From positions 1-6,391 of the forward strand of contig JAFVAA010000799.1 in assembly GCA_017476305.1 (NCBI GenBank): a stretch of DNA of 6,391 bases. Reading direction: 5' to 3'. The stretch's first letter is position 1, and each line of letters starts with the position of its first letter. The position numbers and the translations under genes are program-made. The notes under the pieces are model-generated. The model did not search any database and was not told the DNA's origin. It worked only from the letters and a program-made list of their open reading frames with translations. The DNA is from Lachnospiraceae bacterium. Lineage in GTDB: Bacteria > Bacillota > Clostridia > Lachnospirales > Lachnospiraceae. This document shows, piece by piece, positions 1 through 6,306 of this stretch.

Positions 1-602
1 AAATTTTTTAGTTTTTGATTATTATTACTTTCGTAAAATTTGACAAGAAGCTCCTTAAAATAGTCAATCAGCTTATATGGAATGGATAAAATGCCAATAT
101 CTTCCTGCATTAACATCTTATTACACATGAGCTGGGCTGCCCTTTTGTTTCCATCAAGAAATATCTGTGTTCTGGCTATATAACAAAACATTTCCAAGGA
201 GGCATCCTCTTTGTTTTCTAGAGAATTGATTCGTTCTATATCAGAGATGATTGTTCCCTCATGAGGCAATTCGGGAGTCCAATCTGTGCCTCCTATGGTA
301 ACCGGAACTTTGCGAAGTTCTCCCACACCATAAATTATGTTATTCATGGATATTTTATTAAGTTCACGCAAAAACATAAGATTATTAGGATGATCAATAT
401 TATCAAATAGAAATTCCCAGGCTCTTTTCATATTCACAATAAAAAGGACTTCATCTCTGTTTGTTTCGACAGGCAGATTATCCAAAATTCTTTGTGTGTT
501 TGGAAATGTTGTTCCCAATCCTTCTATTCCGGCACTTTTCCAGATACTGTCAACAAGCTGACGCTTGCCCATTGATATGGCTATGCTATTTCTTCTTTCC
601 AT
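1..602 (-). CDS. Fic-domain protein with degenerate active site (partial, runs off the left edge)
   Basis: I translated the minus strand from ATG at 602-600; the frame stays open for 200 codons to the window edge, so the C-terminus is missing. The start is supported by AAGGCGGGG (619-611) eight bases upstream. Residues 146-154 read QIFLDGNKR, which aligns with the Fic core HxFx[D/E]GN[G/K]R. Fic proteins usually transfer AMP or another phosphate-containing group to target proteins, with the His as general base. Here that His is Gln (Q146, codon 167-165), while F148, D150, G151, N152, K153 and R154 of the anion/nucleotide loop are kept. Near the N-terminus SAGIEG (residues 23-28) fits the [S/T]xxxE[G/N] inhibitory-helix pattern of autoinhibited Fic proteins, but such a short pattern can occur by chance. 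There is no signal peptide or membrane segment, so it is presumably cytoplasmic. It is divergent from everything else in the window. Fic fold is quite certain; activity and target are unknown. Confidence 0.88.
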   Translation of the reverse strand, partial: MERRNSIAISMGKRQLVDSIWKSAGIEGLGTTFPNTQRILDNLPVETNRDEVLFIVNMKRAWEFLFDNIDHPNNLMFLRELNKISMNNIIYGVGELRKVPVTIGGTDWTPELPHEGTIISDIERINSLENKEDASLEMFCYIARTQIFLDGNKRAAQLMCNKMLMQEDIGILSIPYKLIDYFKELLVKFYESNNNQKLKN

Positions 603-635
603 TATTTTATCCCCGCCTTCTGCTTTGTTAAATTT

Positions 636-664
636 AATATAACATATTTCTGTATATGATACAA
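636..664 (-). promoter_or_regulatory. Predicted sigma-70-type promoter of the Fic gene
   Basis: On the minus strand TTGTAT (664-659) and TATATT (641-636) are separated by exactly 17 bases. Transcription would start near 629, giving a leader of about 27 bases that contains the ribosome binding site at 619-611. Position, spacing and AT-rich context fit; the call rests on sequence only. Confidence 0.6.
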
Positions 665-911
665 TTTGATTTTTTATTTCTGGTTAATAAGCAAAAAAAT
701 AGATAAAATCGTTGCTTTTATGCCAATACATAACAATTTTATTTTTTTTTATGATATCTGTTTTTGTGGAATTGCTGGAAAGCACCATTGTCAAGGCAAA
801 CGAACAGACAGGGGGCATAGATAATTCTGAAATTATTCAAATAAATACCAGATAAAAAAGATATTCAAGATAGTTTGCGGAGTTTCTTTTTTTCGGGTAT
901 GTAGGGAAAAA
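665..911. other. AT-rich stretch without a convincing gene
   Basis: This stretch between the Fic promoter and the broken frame at 912 holds long A and T runs, including a nine-T run at about 742-750. A 34-codon plus-strand frame (751-855) starts at ATG but has no ribosome binding site and no recognisable product. I see no RNA gene, clear terminator or terminal repeat of a mobile element. It reads like decayed accessory DNA. Confidence 0.5.
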
Positions 912-1187
912 ATGAAGAATTATCCGGACAAAGGAAAAATCGTTGATGTCTATATGCTCCTAAAAACCGAATATGGTCATGCGGGAAATGTATATGGGTA
1001 TCGGTATGCTTCTTCCAACCAGGGACTAATGGAATAAAATGCAATCGTCATTGTGGAAGAAAAATGTAATGTGTTGGAAATTGTACCTGTAATCGGGGAA
1101 CCAACGGGAGCAGGGATAGAAGGAAGCGGAAAAAAAGCAAAGGATATGGTAACACGACTACTACAGGAAAGCACTGGAAAAAAATAG
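912..1187 (+). pseudogene. Broken small gene of unknown function, interrupted by one in-frame TAA
   Basis: From ATG at 912, preceded by AGGGA (903-907), the frame reads 41 residues to TAA at 1035-1037, then continues in the same frame for 49 more residues to TAG at 1185-1187. Both halves look like one normal protein: the first ends with YGYRYASSNQGLME, and the second runs NAIVIVEEKCNVLEIVPVIG, followed by a Gly-rich turn and a basic helix. Without the stop the product would be about 91 residues. A single base change (for example TAT, TAC or CAA to TAA) would explain the break. I do not recognise the family. There is no signal peptide or membrane segment. Alternatives are two small separate ORFs (the second lacks a clear start) or stop-codon readthrough. 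The minus-strand frame over 977-1174 is the shadow of this one. Confidence 0.5.
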
Positions 1188-1191
1188 CATC

Positions 1192-1220
1192 TTTACAAAA
1201 AAGAATAAGAGTGATAAAAT
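1192..1220 (+). promoter_or_regulatory. Predicted promoter of the Ig-like gene, with an overlapping small palindrome
   Basis: TTTACA (1192-1197) and TAAAAT (1215-1220) are separated by 17 bases and each matches five of six consensus bases. Transcription would start near 1227, about 65 bases before the ATG at 1292. An 18-base imperfect palindrome (1210-1227, outer arms AGTGA/TCACT) covers the -10 element and the start site, a position where a repressor could bind; that role is only a possibility. Confidence 0.6.
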
Positions 1221-1275
1221 TTTCACTAGAAAGATATCATTATGGAAGTAATGGCGACATAAAAGAATGAGATAG

Positions 1276-1283
1276 AAAGGTGG
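1276..1283 (+). promoter_or_regulatory. Ribosome binding site that fixes the start of the Ig-like gene
   Basis: AAAGGTGG ends eight bases before ATG at 1292. An in-frame GTG at 1280 lies inside this element and so has no room for its own site, which argues for the ATG. Confidence 0.7.
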
Positions 1284-1291
1284 TTAATGAT

Positions 1292-1639
1292 ATGGCAACC
1301 AATTATTTAACATTCGAATCTATGACAGAAGGCCTGGAAGAAAAGGTCAGGCAGGATCTGAAGTTCAAGACTGGAAATTTCTTATGGAAGATTAAGTTTA
1401 ACGTACCACTTGATCCCAAAACCGTTAACAATATGAATCTATATGTAACTACGATGTCTTTAACACCGTTAAAAACGGCGATACGATATAATTCTTTAGA
1501 AAATGAGATTGAAATAGAACCTTTAGAGCCTTATTCACAAAATGAGTCCTACATATTGAACATTACCACGAATGTTACTTCCCTGGCTGGAAAACCTTTA
1601 AGAGAGCCTTTACAGGTTCAGTTCAAATTTGATAATTAA
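1292..1639 (+). CDS. Small SbsA-type Ig-like domain protein
   Basis: The product is 115 residues. After a charged N-terminal helix-like stretch (about 9-24), residues 28-113 form a pattern of alternating beta strands typical of the bacterial SbsA Ig-like fold (Big_5 type). Visible markers are WKIKFNVPLDPKTVNNMNLYV (residues 32-52), then the strand IEIEPLEPY, then YILNITTNVTSLAGKPL and a closing strand QVQFKFDN. In large surface proteins this domain is usually a repeat unit; here it is the whole protein. There is no signal peptide, membrane segment or sorting motif, so it is probably cytoplasmic or needs another route to the surface. The function is unknown; this fold usually serves as a binding or spacer module. 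It has its own promoter and may be read through into the kinase gene 129 bases downstream, since I see no strong terminator between them. Fold call is good, role is open. Confidence 0.8.
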   Translation: MATNYLTFESMTEGLEEKVRQDLKFKTGNFLWKIKFNVPLDPKTVNNMNLYVTTMSLTPLKTAIRYNSLENEIEIEPLEPYSQNESYILNITTNVTSLAGKPLREPLQVQFKFDN

Positions 1640-1768
1640 ACACAGTTGTTCACGGTCAATTTTCATGGGGTGCCCGCGCAAGGCACTGTTCCGGATATGT
1701 CAAAGAGGAAAGAGCCGGCAGCGCACGGTGATTTATGAAAAAAATATAAAATCTAAGTGGAAAATGAA
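1640..1768 (+). other. Spacer between Ig-like gene and kinase, with a GC-richer central patch
   Basis: The central part (about 1667-1732) is clearly richer in G and C than the flanks. It contains a hairpin GTGCC-N7-GGCAC (about 1670-1686) and a short TTCC/GGAA pairing further on. No T-run follows the hairpin, so it is not a good intrinsic terminator. No promoter with proper spacing is clear for the kinase gene. Confidence 0.35.
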
Positions 1769-3571
1769 ATGAAGGCAGAGAGGAAACGGTTTTTAAATTT
1801 TATTAAGAATATGCGATTTCGGGAAAGAATGCTTCTTATTTATATAGTAGGAGGCATTATTCCTTTTTTAGTTACGATTTTTTACATCAATAACCGAACC
1901 AGGGATATCATGGTCGAGCAGACAAAAAAAGCACAGTCAGAGGAAATTACACTTTTATGTAACAGTGTAGAGGAAACGATGAAGGTGGCGGAAGATGTTT
2001 CTCTTCACATTGTCGAAGATGAAAAGGTCAGGCAGATCGTATCCAAAGTGAAACAAAAGGATTATGTAGACCGAAGGGAGTTTGAGGAGGATTGCCAGGG
2101 ACTTGATTTTATAGATGATTATCTGGATAATTTTAAAGAAGAAATTTCATTTATGAGAATTTATGTGGAAAATCAAACGGTAATTCCAGACAGATACATT
2201 AACTATATGGATCCGGAAATGAAGACGGAAAATGATTGGTACCAGAATGCAAAGGATTATGCGGGAGAGCCGTTTTGGACTTTTTTAAGTATGCAATATG
2301 AGAAAAACATTGTGTTAAATAGAGCCGTTTTAAATGAAAGAGGAGAGGCGGTCGGTGTGCTCCAGGTGCTTTTACAGATGGATCGGTTCAAAGGGCGGAT
2401 ACTCAGGCAAAGTACGAAAACTATGCTTTTATATGGAAATAGTGAATTGGTGGTTTCGAATTTCTATTCAGAAAAAAATTTGAAATTTATATATGAAAAG
2501 CTGAATGTGGCAAAAAAGGAAAAAGATTCCTTTTTAGTAGAAAAGGACATTAAGGATTATCTGGTTTCTTTTGAAAAGGTGTATCCATCACGCACAAAGG
2601 AATTCTATACTGTGGCCAGTTTTCAGGATTATCAGGAACTTATTACAAATAATACCAAAACCGGTTTTATCAGCTTTCTTATGGCGGTTGCAGGGATGGC
2701 ACTTTCGGTCTTTTTGATTTTCATTTTTTCCGGTATTTTCGGGAAGCGAATCAAAAAGCTGCGGGAGCAGATGCATTTCGTGGCAAATGGGGAATATGAA
2801 GCGGTAGAACCGATTGAGGGCATGGACGAAGTGGGACAGCTTTACCAGGAATTAGAGCAGATGACCAGTGACATCAAAGAGCTTACCGAACGTGTTTCCG
2901 AGGAAAAGGTACAGAAGGAAAAGCTTCATACAAAGCAAAAAGAGGTGGAGTTTAAAATGCTGGCAAGCCAGATCAATCCGCATTTTCTGTACAACACTTT
3001 AGAAACGATTCGTATGAAAGCAAAGATCAATCAGGAAAAGGAGATTGAGGAACTGGTAAACATGTTAGCGAGGATCATGCGGAGAAATATCCAGGTAGAG
3101 GATAAGATGGTAAGTCTAAAGTCTGAAATCGAGCTTTTAGATAATTACCTGGTGATTCAAAAGTATCGTTTTGGCGATAGGATCCGGTCGGAGGTGATTG
3201 TAGAGAAGGACGTGAATACAGAATGTAAAGTAGTACCGCTCATCATACAGCCCTTTGTGGAAAATGCCTATGTACATGGTCTGGAATCAAAGGATGAAAA
3301 TGGACTATTAAAGGGGCATATATTTCAGAAGGATCGGGTAATTTATATTGAGGTGGTTGATAATGGAGCGGGAATTGATTTTTATCGTCTAAATGAGATT
3401 AGAAAATGGCTGAAGGAGGGAAAAGGCTCAGAGGAGGGGCACATCGGAGTGAACAATGTAAATCAGCGGCTAAAGATCTTATATGGGGATAGCTTTGGGG
3501 TGGCCATAGATAGTGAAAAGGATAAGGGAACGCGTATTACCATTCGCTTTCCGGAGGTGGAAGAGGCATAA
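1769..3571 (+). CDS. YesM/LytS-type sensor histidine kinase (orphan in this window)
   Basis: This is a membrane sensor kinase of 600 residues counted from ATG 1769. A membrane helix (about 21-39) is followed by a large outside region (about 40-298) resembling a double-Cache sensor, including a WYQNAKD segment and PFW. A second helix (about 299-324), a HAMP linker (325-378) with a coiled coil (361-396), and a His_kinase domain follow. The phosphoacceptor is H405 in QINPHFLYNTLE. The HATPase domain shows the N-box PFVENAYVHG (N499), the G1 box VDNGAG (D531) and a glycine loop GHIGVNNVNQRL. All key residues are present, so it should be active. Relatives usually control carbohydrate uptake genes with a YesN-type AraC-family response regulator next door; none is here. 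The transporter operon downstream is the obvious candidate target. An in-frame GTG at 1757 would add four residues; I prefer the ATG, which has a modest AAGTGGA (1755-1761) upstream, but either is possible. Confidence 0.93.
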   Translation: MKAERKRFLNFIKNMRFRERMLLIYIVGGIIPFLVTIFYINNRTRDIMVEQTKKAQSEEITLLCNSVEETMKVAEDVSLHIVEDEKVRQIVSKVKQKDYVDRREFEEDCQGLDFIDDYLDNFKEEISFMRIYVENQTVIPDRYINYMDPEMKTENDWYQNAKDYAGEPFWTFLSMQYEKNIVLNRAVLNERGEAVGVLQVLLQMDRFKGRILRQSTKTMLLYGNSELVVSNFYSEKNLKFIYEKLNVAKKEKDSFLVEKDIKDYLVSFEKVYPSRTKEFYTVASFQDYQELITNNTKTGFISFLMAVAGMALSVFLIFIFSGIFGKRIKKLREQMHFVANGEYEAVEPIEGMDEVGQLYQELEQMTSDIKELTERVSEEKVQKEKLHTKQKEVEFKMLASQINPHFLYNTLETIRMKAKINQEKEIEELVNMLARIMRRNIQVEDKMVSLKSEIELLDNYLVIQKYRFGDRIRSEVIVEKDVNTECKVVPLIIQPFVENAYVHGLESKDENGLLKGHIFQKDRVIYIEVVDNGAGIDFYRLNEIRKWLKEGKGSEEGHIGVNNVNQRLKILYGDSFGVAIDSEKDKGTRITIRFPEVEEA

Positions 3572-3598
3572 TACAGATACCGGTCTTTTCGTTCATTT

Positions 3599-3658
3599 TG
3601 CATAAAAAACAGACACAATTTTGTATAAAAAAGCAGAAATTGTGTCATTTTTTATGCA
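3599..3658. terminator. Long inverted repeat, probable bidirectional intrinsic terminator
   Basis: Arm 3599-3621 pairs with 3637-3658 over 21-22 base pairs with a single internal irregularity (CA opposite T). The inner ten pairs (GACACAATTT/AAATTGTGTC) are perfect. The outer parts are A6 on the left and T6 on the right, so the T-run serves termination in either direction. It ends the kinase transcript and insulates it from the downstream operon. The 15-base loop (3622-3636) is itself a near copy of the left outer arm. Confidence 0.75.
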
Positions 3659-3691
3659 AACTATAATTTTTATGGTAAAAATGTGCAATAA

Positions 3692-3720
3692 TTAAAGTTA
3701 CTTTTGTGTATTATTATGAT
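3692..3720 (+). promoter_or_regulatory. Candidate promoter of the exported-protein/permease operon
   Basis: TATGAT (3715-3720) with TTAAAG (3692-3697) 17 bases upstream is the best pair I find after the terminator. An overlapping TACAAT (3720-3725) is an alternative -10. Both -35 matches are weak, which would suit a promoter needing an activator such as an AraC-type regulator. The leader would be roughly 90 bases. I find no clear catabolite-repression (cre) site. Confidence 0.4.
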
Positions 3721-3755
3721 ACAATGATAATCAGACTGAGCAAACATGGACGTTT

Positions 3756-3784
3756 TACTGATCTCTGTTTGTGAAGATGCAGTA
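3756..3784 (+). promoter_or_regulatory. Possible leader hairpin upstream of the exported-protein gene
   Basis: TACTGATC (3756-3763) can pair with GATGCAGTA (3776-3784), eight base pairs with one bulged G and a 12-base loop. It lies 17 bases before the ribosome binding site. No T-run follows, so it is not a terminator. It could influence transcript stability or translation, or be incidental. Confidence 0.22.
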
Positions 3785-3815
3785 GGAATACGATTTTATA
3801 AGGGAGGAACGAAAA

Positions 3816-4772
3816 ATGAGAAAATCGGTCAAAAAAGTAGTAGTGGCTGCTTTGGCTGCAGTTGTGACATTGGCGTACTCGTTAGGGGCAGCGGGAACCG
3901 TGTCCAGTGCAGAGGTTTCTGACGCGGCTGCAGATGCGGCAAAACAGGACTATGATGCAAGTGGTGGTACAGAGTATCATGCGTATTTCGGTTTCCAGAT
4001 GGGCGGGACCTGGATTTACCGTGATCCCTGGTATAGTGCGGAGCTTGGCGTAGACGGGGAGAGCCTGGCAGAAGCAGGTGTAACATATGATGATTTTTTA
4101 CGGAACGGTGATGATGGTCCCATGAAGATAGATGGAACTGTTACAGATGCCGTCATCAAGGGAAATGGAACCTATTCCGTAAAGGTAGAGGGGATGAATG
4201 GAATTCTAAGTACTGCAGCAGGTGAACCGAATGTTTCGAATCCGATCATAAACATGATCTATGTCAGTACGGATATTCCGGTAGCGGCCAGAGATGCCGG
4301 ATTTACGATCTCAAATATAAAGCTTATCTGCGATGGAAATGAAACTGCGGGCGTACCGGCAGATCCATTCTATCCGGAGGAATATGAGGATACAGATACG
4401 GATGGAAATGGAAACGGCGGTCTGATCCGTTTTGATGCGGTCAATACATACCAGACGAGCCAGGGTGCATTTCCGGAAGGTATTACAGACCTCCAGCCAT
4501 GGCCGAGTGACAGCATAGAGATTCAGTTTGATGTTACCGGGATGGATGTAGATAATGCAGATGATACGGCAGCAGAGCCGGCAGCCGGGACGGAAACAGG
4601 AGATAATACAGACGGACCTGCAGCTGCCACGACAGAGACGACGAATGACGAGGGCTTAAGTGATACGGTCGGAGGAATTTCCGGTGCTGGAATTTTGAAT
4701 GCCATCGGTCAGATCATCGTAGTGATCGCCGCGTGTGTCGTCATCAAGAATGGCTGGCGAAGAAAGGATTGA
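3816..4772 (+). CDS. Exported protein with C-terminal membrane anchor, function unknown
   Basis: The product is 318 residues, with ATG 3816 set by the strong site AGGGAGGA (3801-3808). It has a Sec signal peptide: basic start RKSVKK, hydrophobic core about 8-26, likely cleavage after A32 (VSSA). No Cys follows, so it is not a lipoprotein. The ectodomain (about 50-245) looks mostly beta-stranded, with an aromatic patch GGTWIYRDPWYS (63-74), the phrase GNGTYSVKVEG and an acidic D192-T-D-T-D-G stretch that could bind calcium. A Thr/Ala/Asp/Glu-rich linker (about 246-282) leads to a membrane helix (about 290-310) and a basic tail GWRRKD, giving an outside ectodomain on a short stem. No LPXTG motif is present. 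The length and lack of a lipobox do not suit a classical solute-binding protein, although it sits where one often lies, 33 bases before a sugar permease. A carbohydrate-binding surface role is plausible but not shown. The family is not recognised. Confidence 0.85.
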   Translation: MRKSVKKVVVAALAAVVTLAYSLGAAGTVSSAEVSDAAADAAKQDYDASGGTEYHAYFGFQMGGTWIYRDPWYSAELGVDGESLAEAGVTYDDFLRNGDDGPMKIDGTVTDAVIKGNGTYSVKVEGMNGILSTAAGEPNVSNPIINMIYVSTDIPVAARDAGFTISNIKLICDGNETAGVPADPFYPEEYEDTDTDGNGNGGLIRFDAVNTYQTSQGAFPEGITDLQPWPSDSIEIQFDVTGMDVDNADDTAAEPAAGTETGDNTDGPAAATTETTNDEGLSDTVGGISGAGILNAIGQIIVVIAACVVIKNGWRRKD

Positions 4773-4805
4773 TCAAACGCCGAGAAATAGAAAAAGGAGG
4801 TAACT

Positions 4806-6293
4806 ATGAAAAAAGAAGAAGTGAAATTAAGCGATTCACTTAATGTCGCGCTTTTGGTTCAAAGAATTCTTACAGTAATTGTAGTAGCACTTGTCTTTTT
4901 CCCGTTCTTTAATCCGGCGAGAATCTGTGGGCTGATCAGTGATAAGATCTCTATCTTTACGGCTGCGATTTCTTATACGGGCTTGACGGATGACGCAGTA
5001 AGAGCGTTGATGCAGGGCTGGGTGGATGAAACTGTTTTTCTTATCTTATATGCCGGTGCTCTGCTGGCGCTGATAGGAATTATCGGAACGGGTGCCGGTG
5101 CCTGTATGTCTTTGGGAAATATAAAATTCAAGAGACTTGGTGCACTTGTTAGCTTGCTGGGAGCTGTAGTAGAGATCGTAGGATATATTATCTGCTTTAT
5201 CTCCTACAATATGTTGAGCAGCGGAAGCATGACACCGGCGCAGTTCGCGTCAAAGCTGGAGAGGAAGATCGTTCCGATATTTCCGACCGGTGTAGTTATT
5301 TATGGTGCCATAGCGGTCATCATTATCATTCTTTCGCTCATTGTTTTCTTTATGCTTCCAAAGGCAGACAAGGAAGAGCCTTATGAAATGGAATCTAAGT
5401 ATAAGCTGTTCTTAATGTTCCTACCGTTTGCTTTCTTAGCATTTTTGTTCTGCTATCTCCCACTATACGGCTGGAGATATGCATTTTTCGACTATAATCT
5501 CGGAGAATCCCTGTCGGCAAGCAGCTTCGTGGGGATGAAGTGGTTTACCTACCTCTTTAAAAATGAGGCTACGAGAGATGAGATGGTCCGTGTCATTGTA
5601 AATACCCTGGGAATCAGCGGTTTAAATGTCGTGACGCAGTGGCTGCCGATGGTGTTTGCTGTATTCCTTTGTGAGATGAAGAGCCTGGGCTTCCGTCGAT
5701 TCGTGCAGGCGTTTACCACCATTCCGAATTTTATCAGCTGGGTACTTGTTTACGCAGTGGCACTTTCTATCTTCTCTACGGACGGATTTATCAATACCTT
5801 TAGTAAGGTGGTGGGTATCTTAGGGGAAAATGAGCAGGGTCAAAATTACCTGATGGGAGACAGCCACACCTGGATCAAGATGTGGGCATGGGGAACCTGG
5901 AAGGGCGTCGGCTGGAGTGCGATTATCTATATAGCCGGTATCGCTGGTATTGACCAGTCTCTTTACGAGGCGGCGACTGTGGATGGTGCGGGAAGATTTC
6001 AGAAAATCTGGCATATTACCATGCCGGGGCTTCTGCCGACCTTCTTTGTACTGCTCCTGATGGCGATTGCAGGAATCCTAAGTAATGGTCTGGATCAGTA
6101 TCTGGTATTTTCCAATGCAGATAATATTGACCATATCAACGTGCTTGATCTGTATGTGTATAACCTTGGTCTGGGGGATGGTAACATACCGCTTTCGACC
6201 GTGGTGGGCATGTTTAAATCCGTAATCAGTGTGATTCTGTTGTTTAGTGCGAACGCTTTGTCAAAGGCATTGCGTGGCGAGAGCATAGTATAG
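4806..6293 (+). CDS. LplB-type carbohydrate ABC transporter permease with extra N-terminal four-helix domain
   Basis: This is a membrane permease of 495 residues. The start is set by AAAGGAGGT (4793-4801). Residues from about 196 form a typical permease of roughly 300 residues: first helix with YLPLYGWRYAFFDYNLG (217-233), several further helices, and the EAA loop E388-A-A-T-V-D-G-A with P407, which docks on the ATPase. These features match the LplB/YtcP-like group that imports sugars or oligosaccharides and commonly borrows a shared ATPase encoded elsewhere. The first 195 residues are not part of the normal permease. They hold four predicted helices (about 18-36, 75-96, 110-133, 161-184) and outside loops at 37-74 and 134-160 if the N-terminus is inside; the basic KFKR at 107-110 fits that orientation. 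A charged linker (185-200) joins the parts. No frameshift or internal ribosome binding site suggests two genes. Substrate is unknown. Confidence 0.93.
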   Translation: MKKEEVKLSDSLNVALLVQRILTVIVVALVFFPFFNPARICGLISDKISIFTAAISYTGLTDDAVRALMQGWVDETVFLILYAGALLALIGIIGTGAGACMSLGNIKFKRLGALVSLLGAVVEIVGYIICFISYNMLSSGSMTPAQFASKLERKIVPIFPTGVVIYGAIAVIIIILSLIVFFMLPKADKEEPYEMESKYKLFLMFLPFAFLAFLFCYLPLYGWRYAFFDYNLGESLSASSFVGMKWFTYLFKNEATRDEMVRVIVNTLGISGLNVVTQWLPMVFAVFLCEMKSLGFRRFVQAFTTIPNFISWVLVYAVALSIFSTDGFINTFSKVVGILGENEQGQNYLMGDSHTWIKMWAWGTWKGVGWSAIIYIAGIAGIDQSLYEAATVDGAGRFQKIWHITMPGLLPTFFVLLLMAIAGILSNGLDQYLVFSNADNIDHINVLDLYVYNLGLGDGNIPLSTVVGMFKSVISVILLFSANALSKALRGESIV

Positions 6294-6298
6294 GAGGT
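6291..6298 (+). promoter_or_regulatory. Ribosome binding site overlapping the permease stop codon
   Basis: TAGGAGGT contains the permease stop codon TAG (6291-6293) and a near-perfect ribosome binding site for the ATG at 6307. This arrangement suggests translational coupling and equal expression of the two genes. Confidence 0.75.
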
Positions 6299-6306
6299 GA
6301 ATACAC

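Noticed and set aside
703..750. Weak stem AAAATCGTT/AACAATTTT followed by nine T
   Set aside because: The stem is AT-rich with a mismatch and a long loop, and no plus-strand gene upstream needs a terminator.
751..855. 34-codon plus-strand frame beginning MISVFVELLE
   Set aside because: It has no ribosome binding site, being preceded by a T-run, and no recognisable family or promoter; at most it is a remnant.
977..1174. Minus-strand 65-codon open frame
   Set aside because: It lies opposite the broken plus-strand frame 912-1187, whose translation looks far more protein-like; the minus-strand product is Ser/Pro/Phe-rich with no ribosome binding site.
1280..1639. GTG start at 1280 for the Ig-like gene
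   Set aside because: The GTG overlaps the ribosome binding site AAAGGTGG, which is ideally spaced for ATG 1292.
3640..3667. TTGTGT-N16-TATAAT as a promoter
   Set aside because: The -10 is perfect, but the -35 lies inside the terminator stem and the start would leave an unusually long leader; kept only as a less likely alternative to 3692-3720.
3829..4086. Minus-strand 85-codon open frame inside the exported-protein gene
   Set aside because: Shadow frame opposite a gene with signal peptide, ribosome binding site and membrane anchor; its product is a His/Pro/Leu-rich artefact.
4656..4772. Sortase-type cell wall anchor at the end of the exported protein
   Set aside because: A hydrophobic helix and basic tail are present but no LPXTG-like motif precedes them, so a membrane anchor is the simpler reading.
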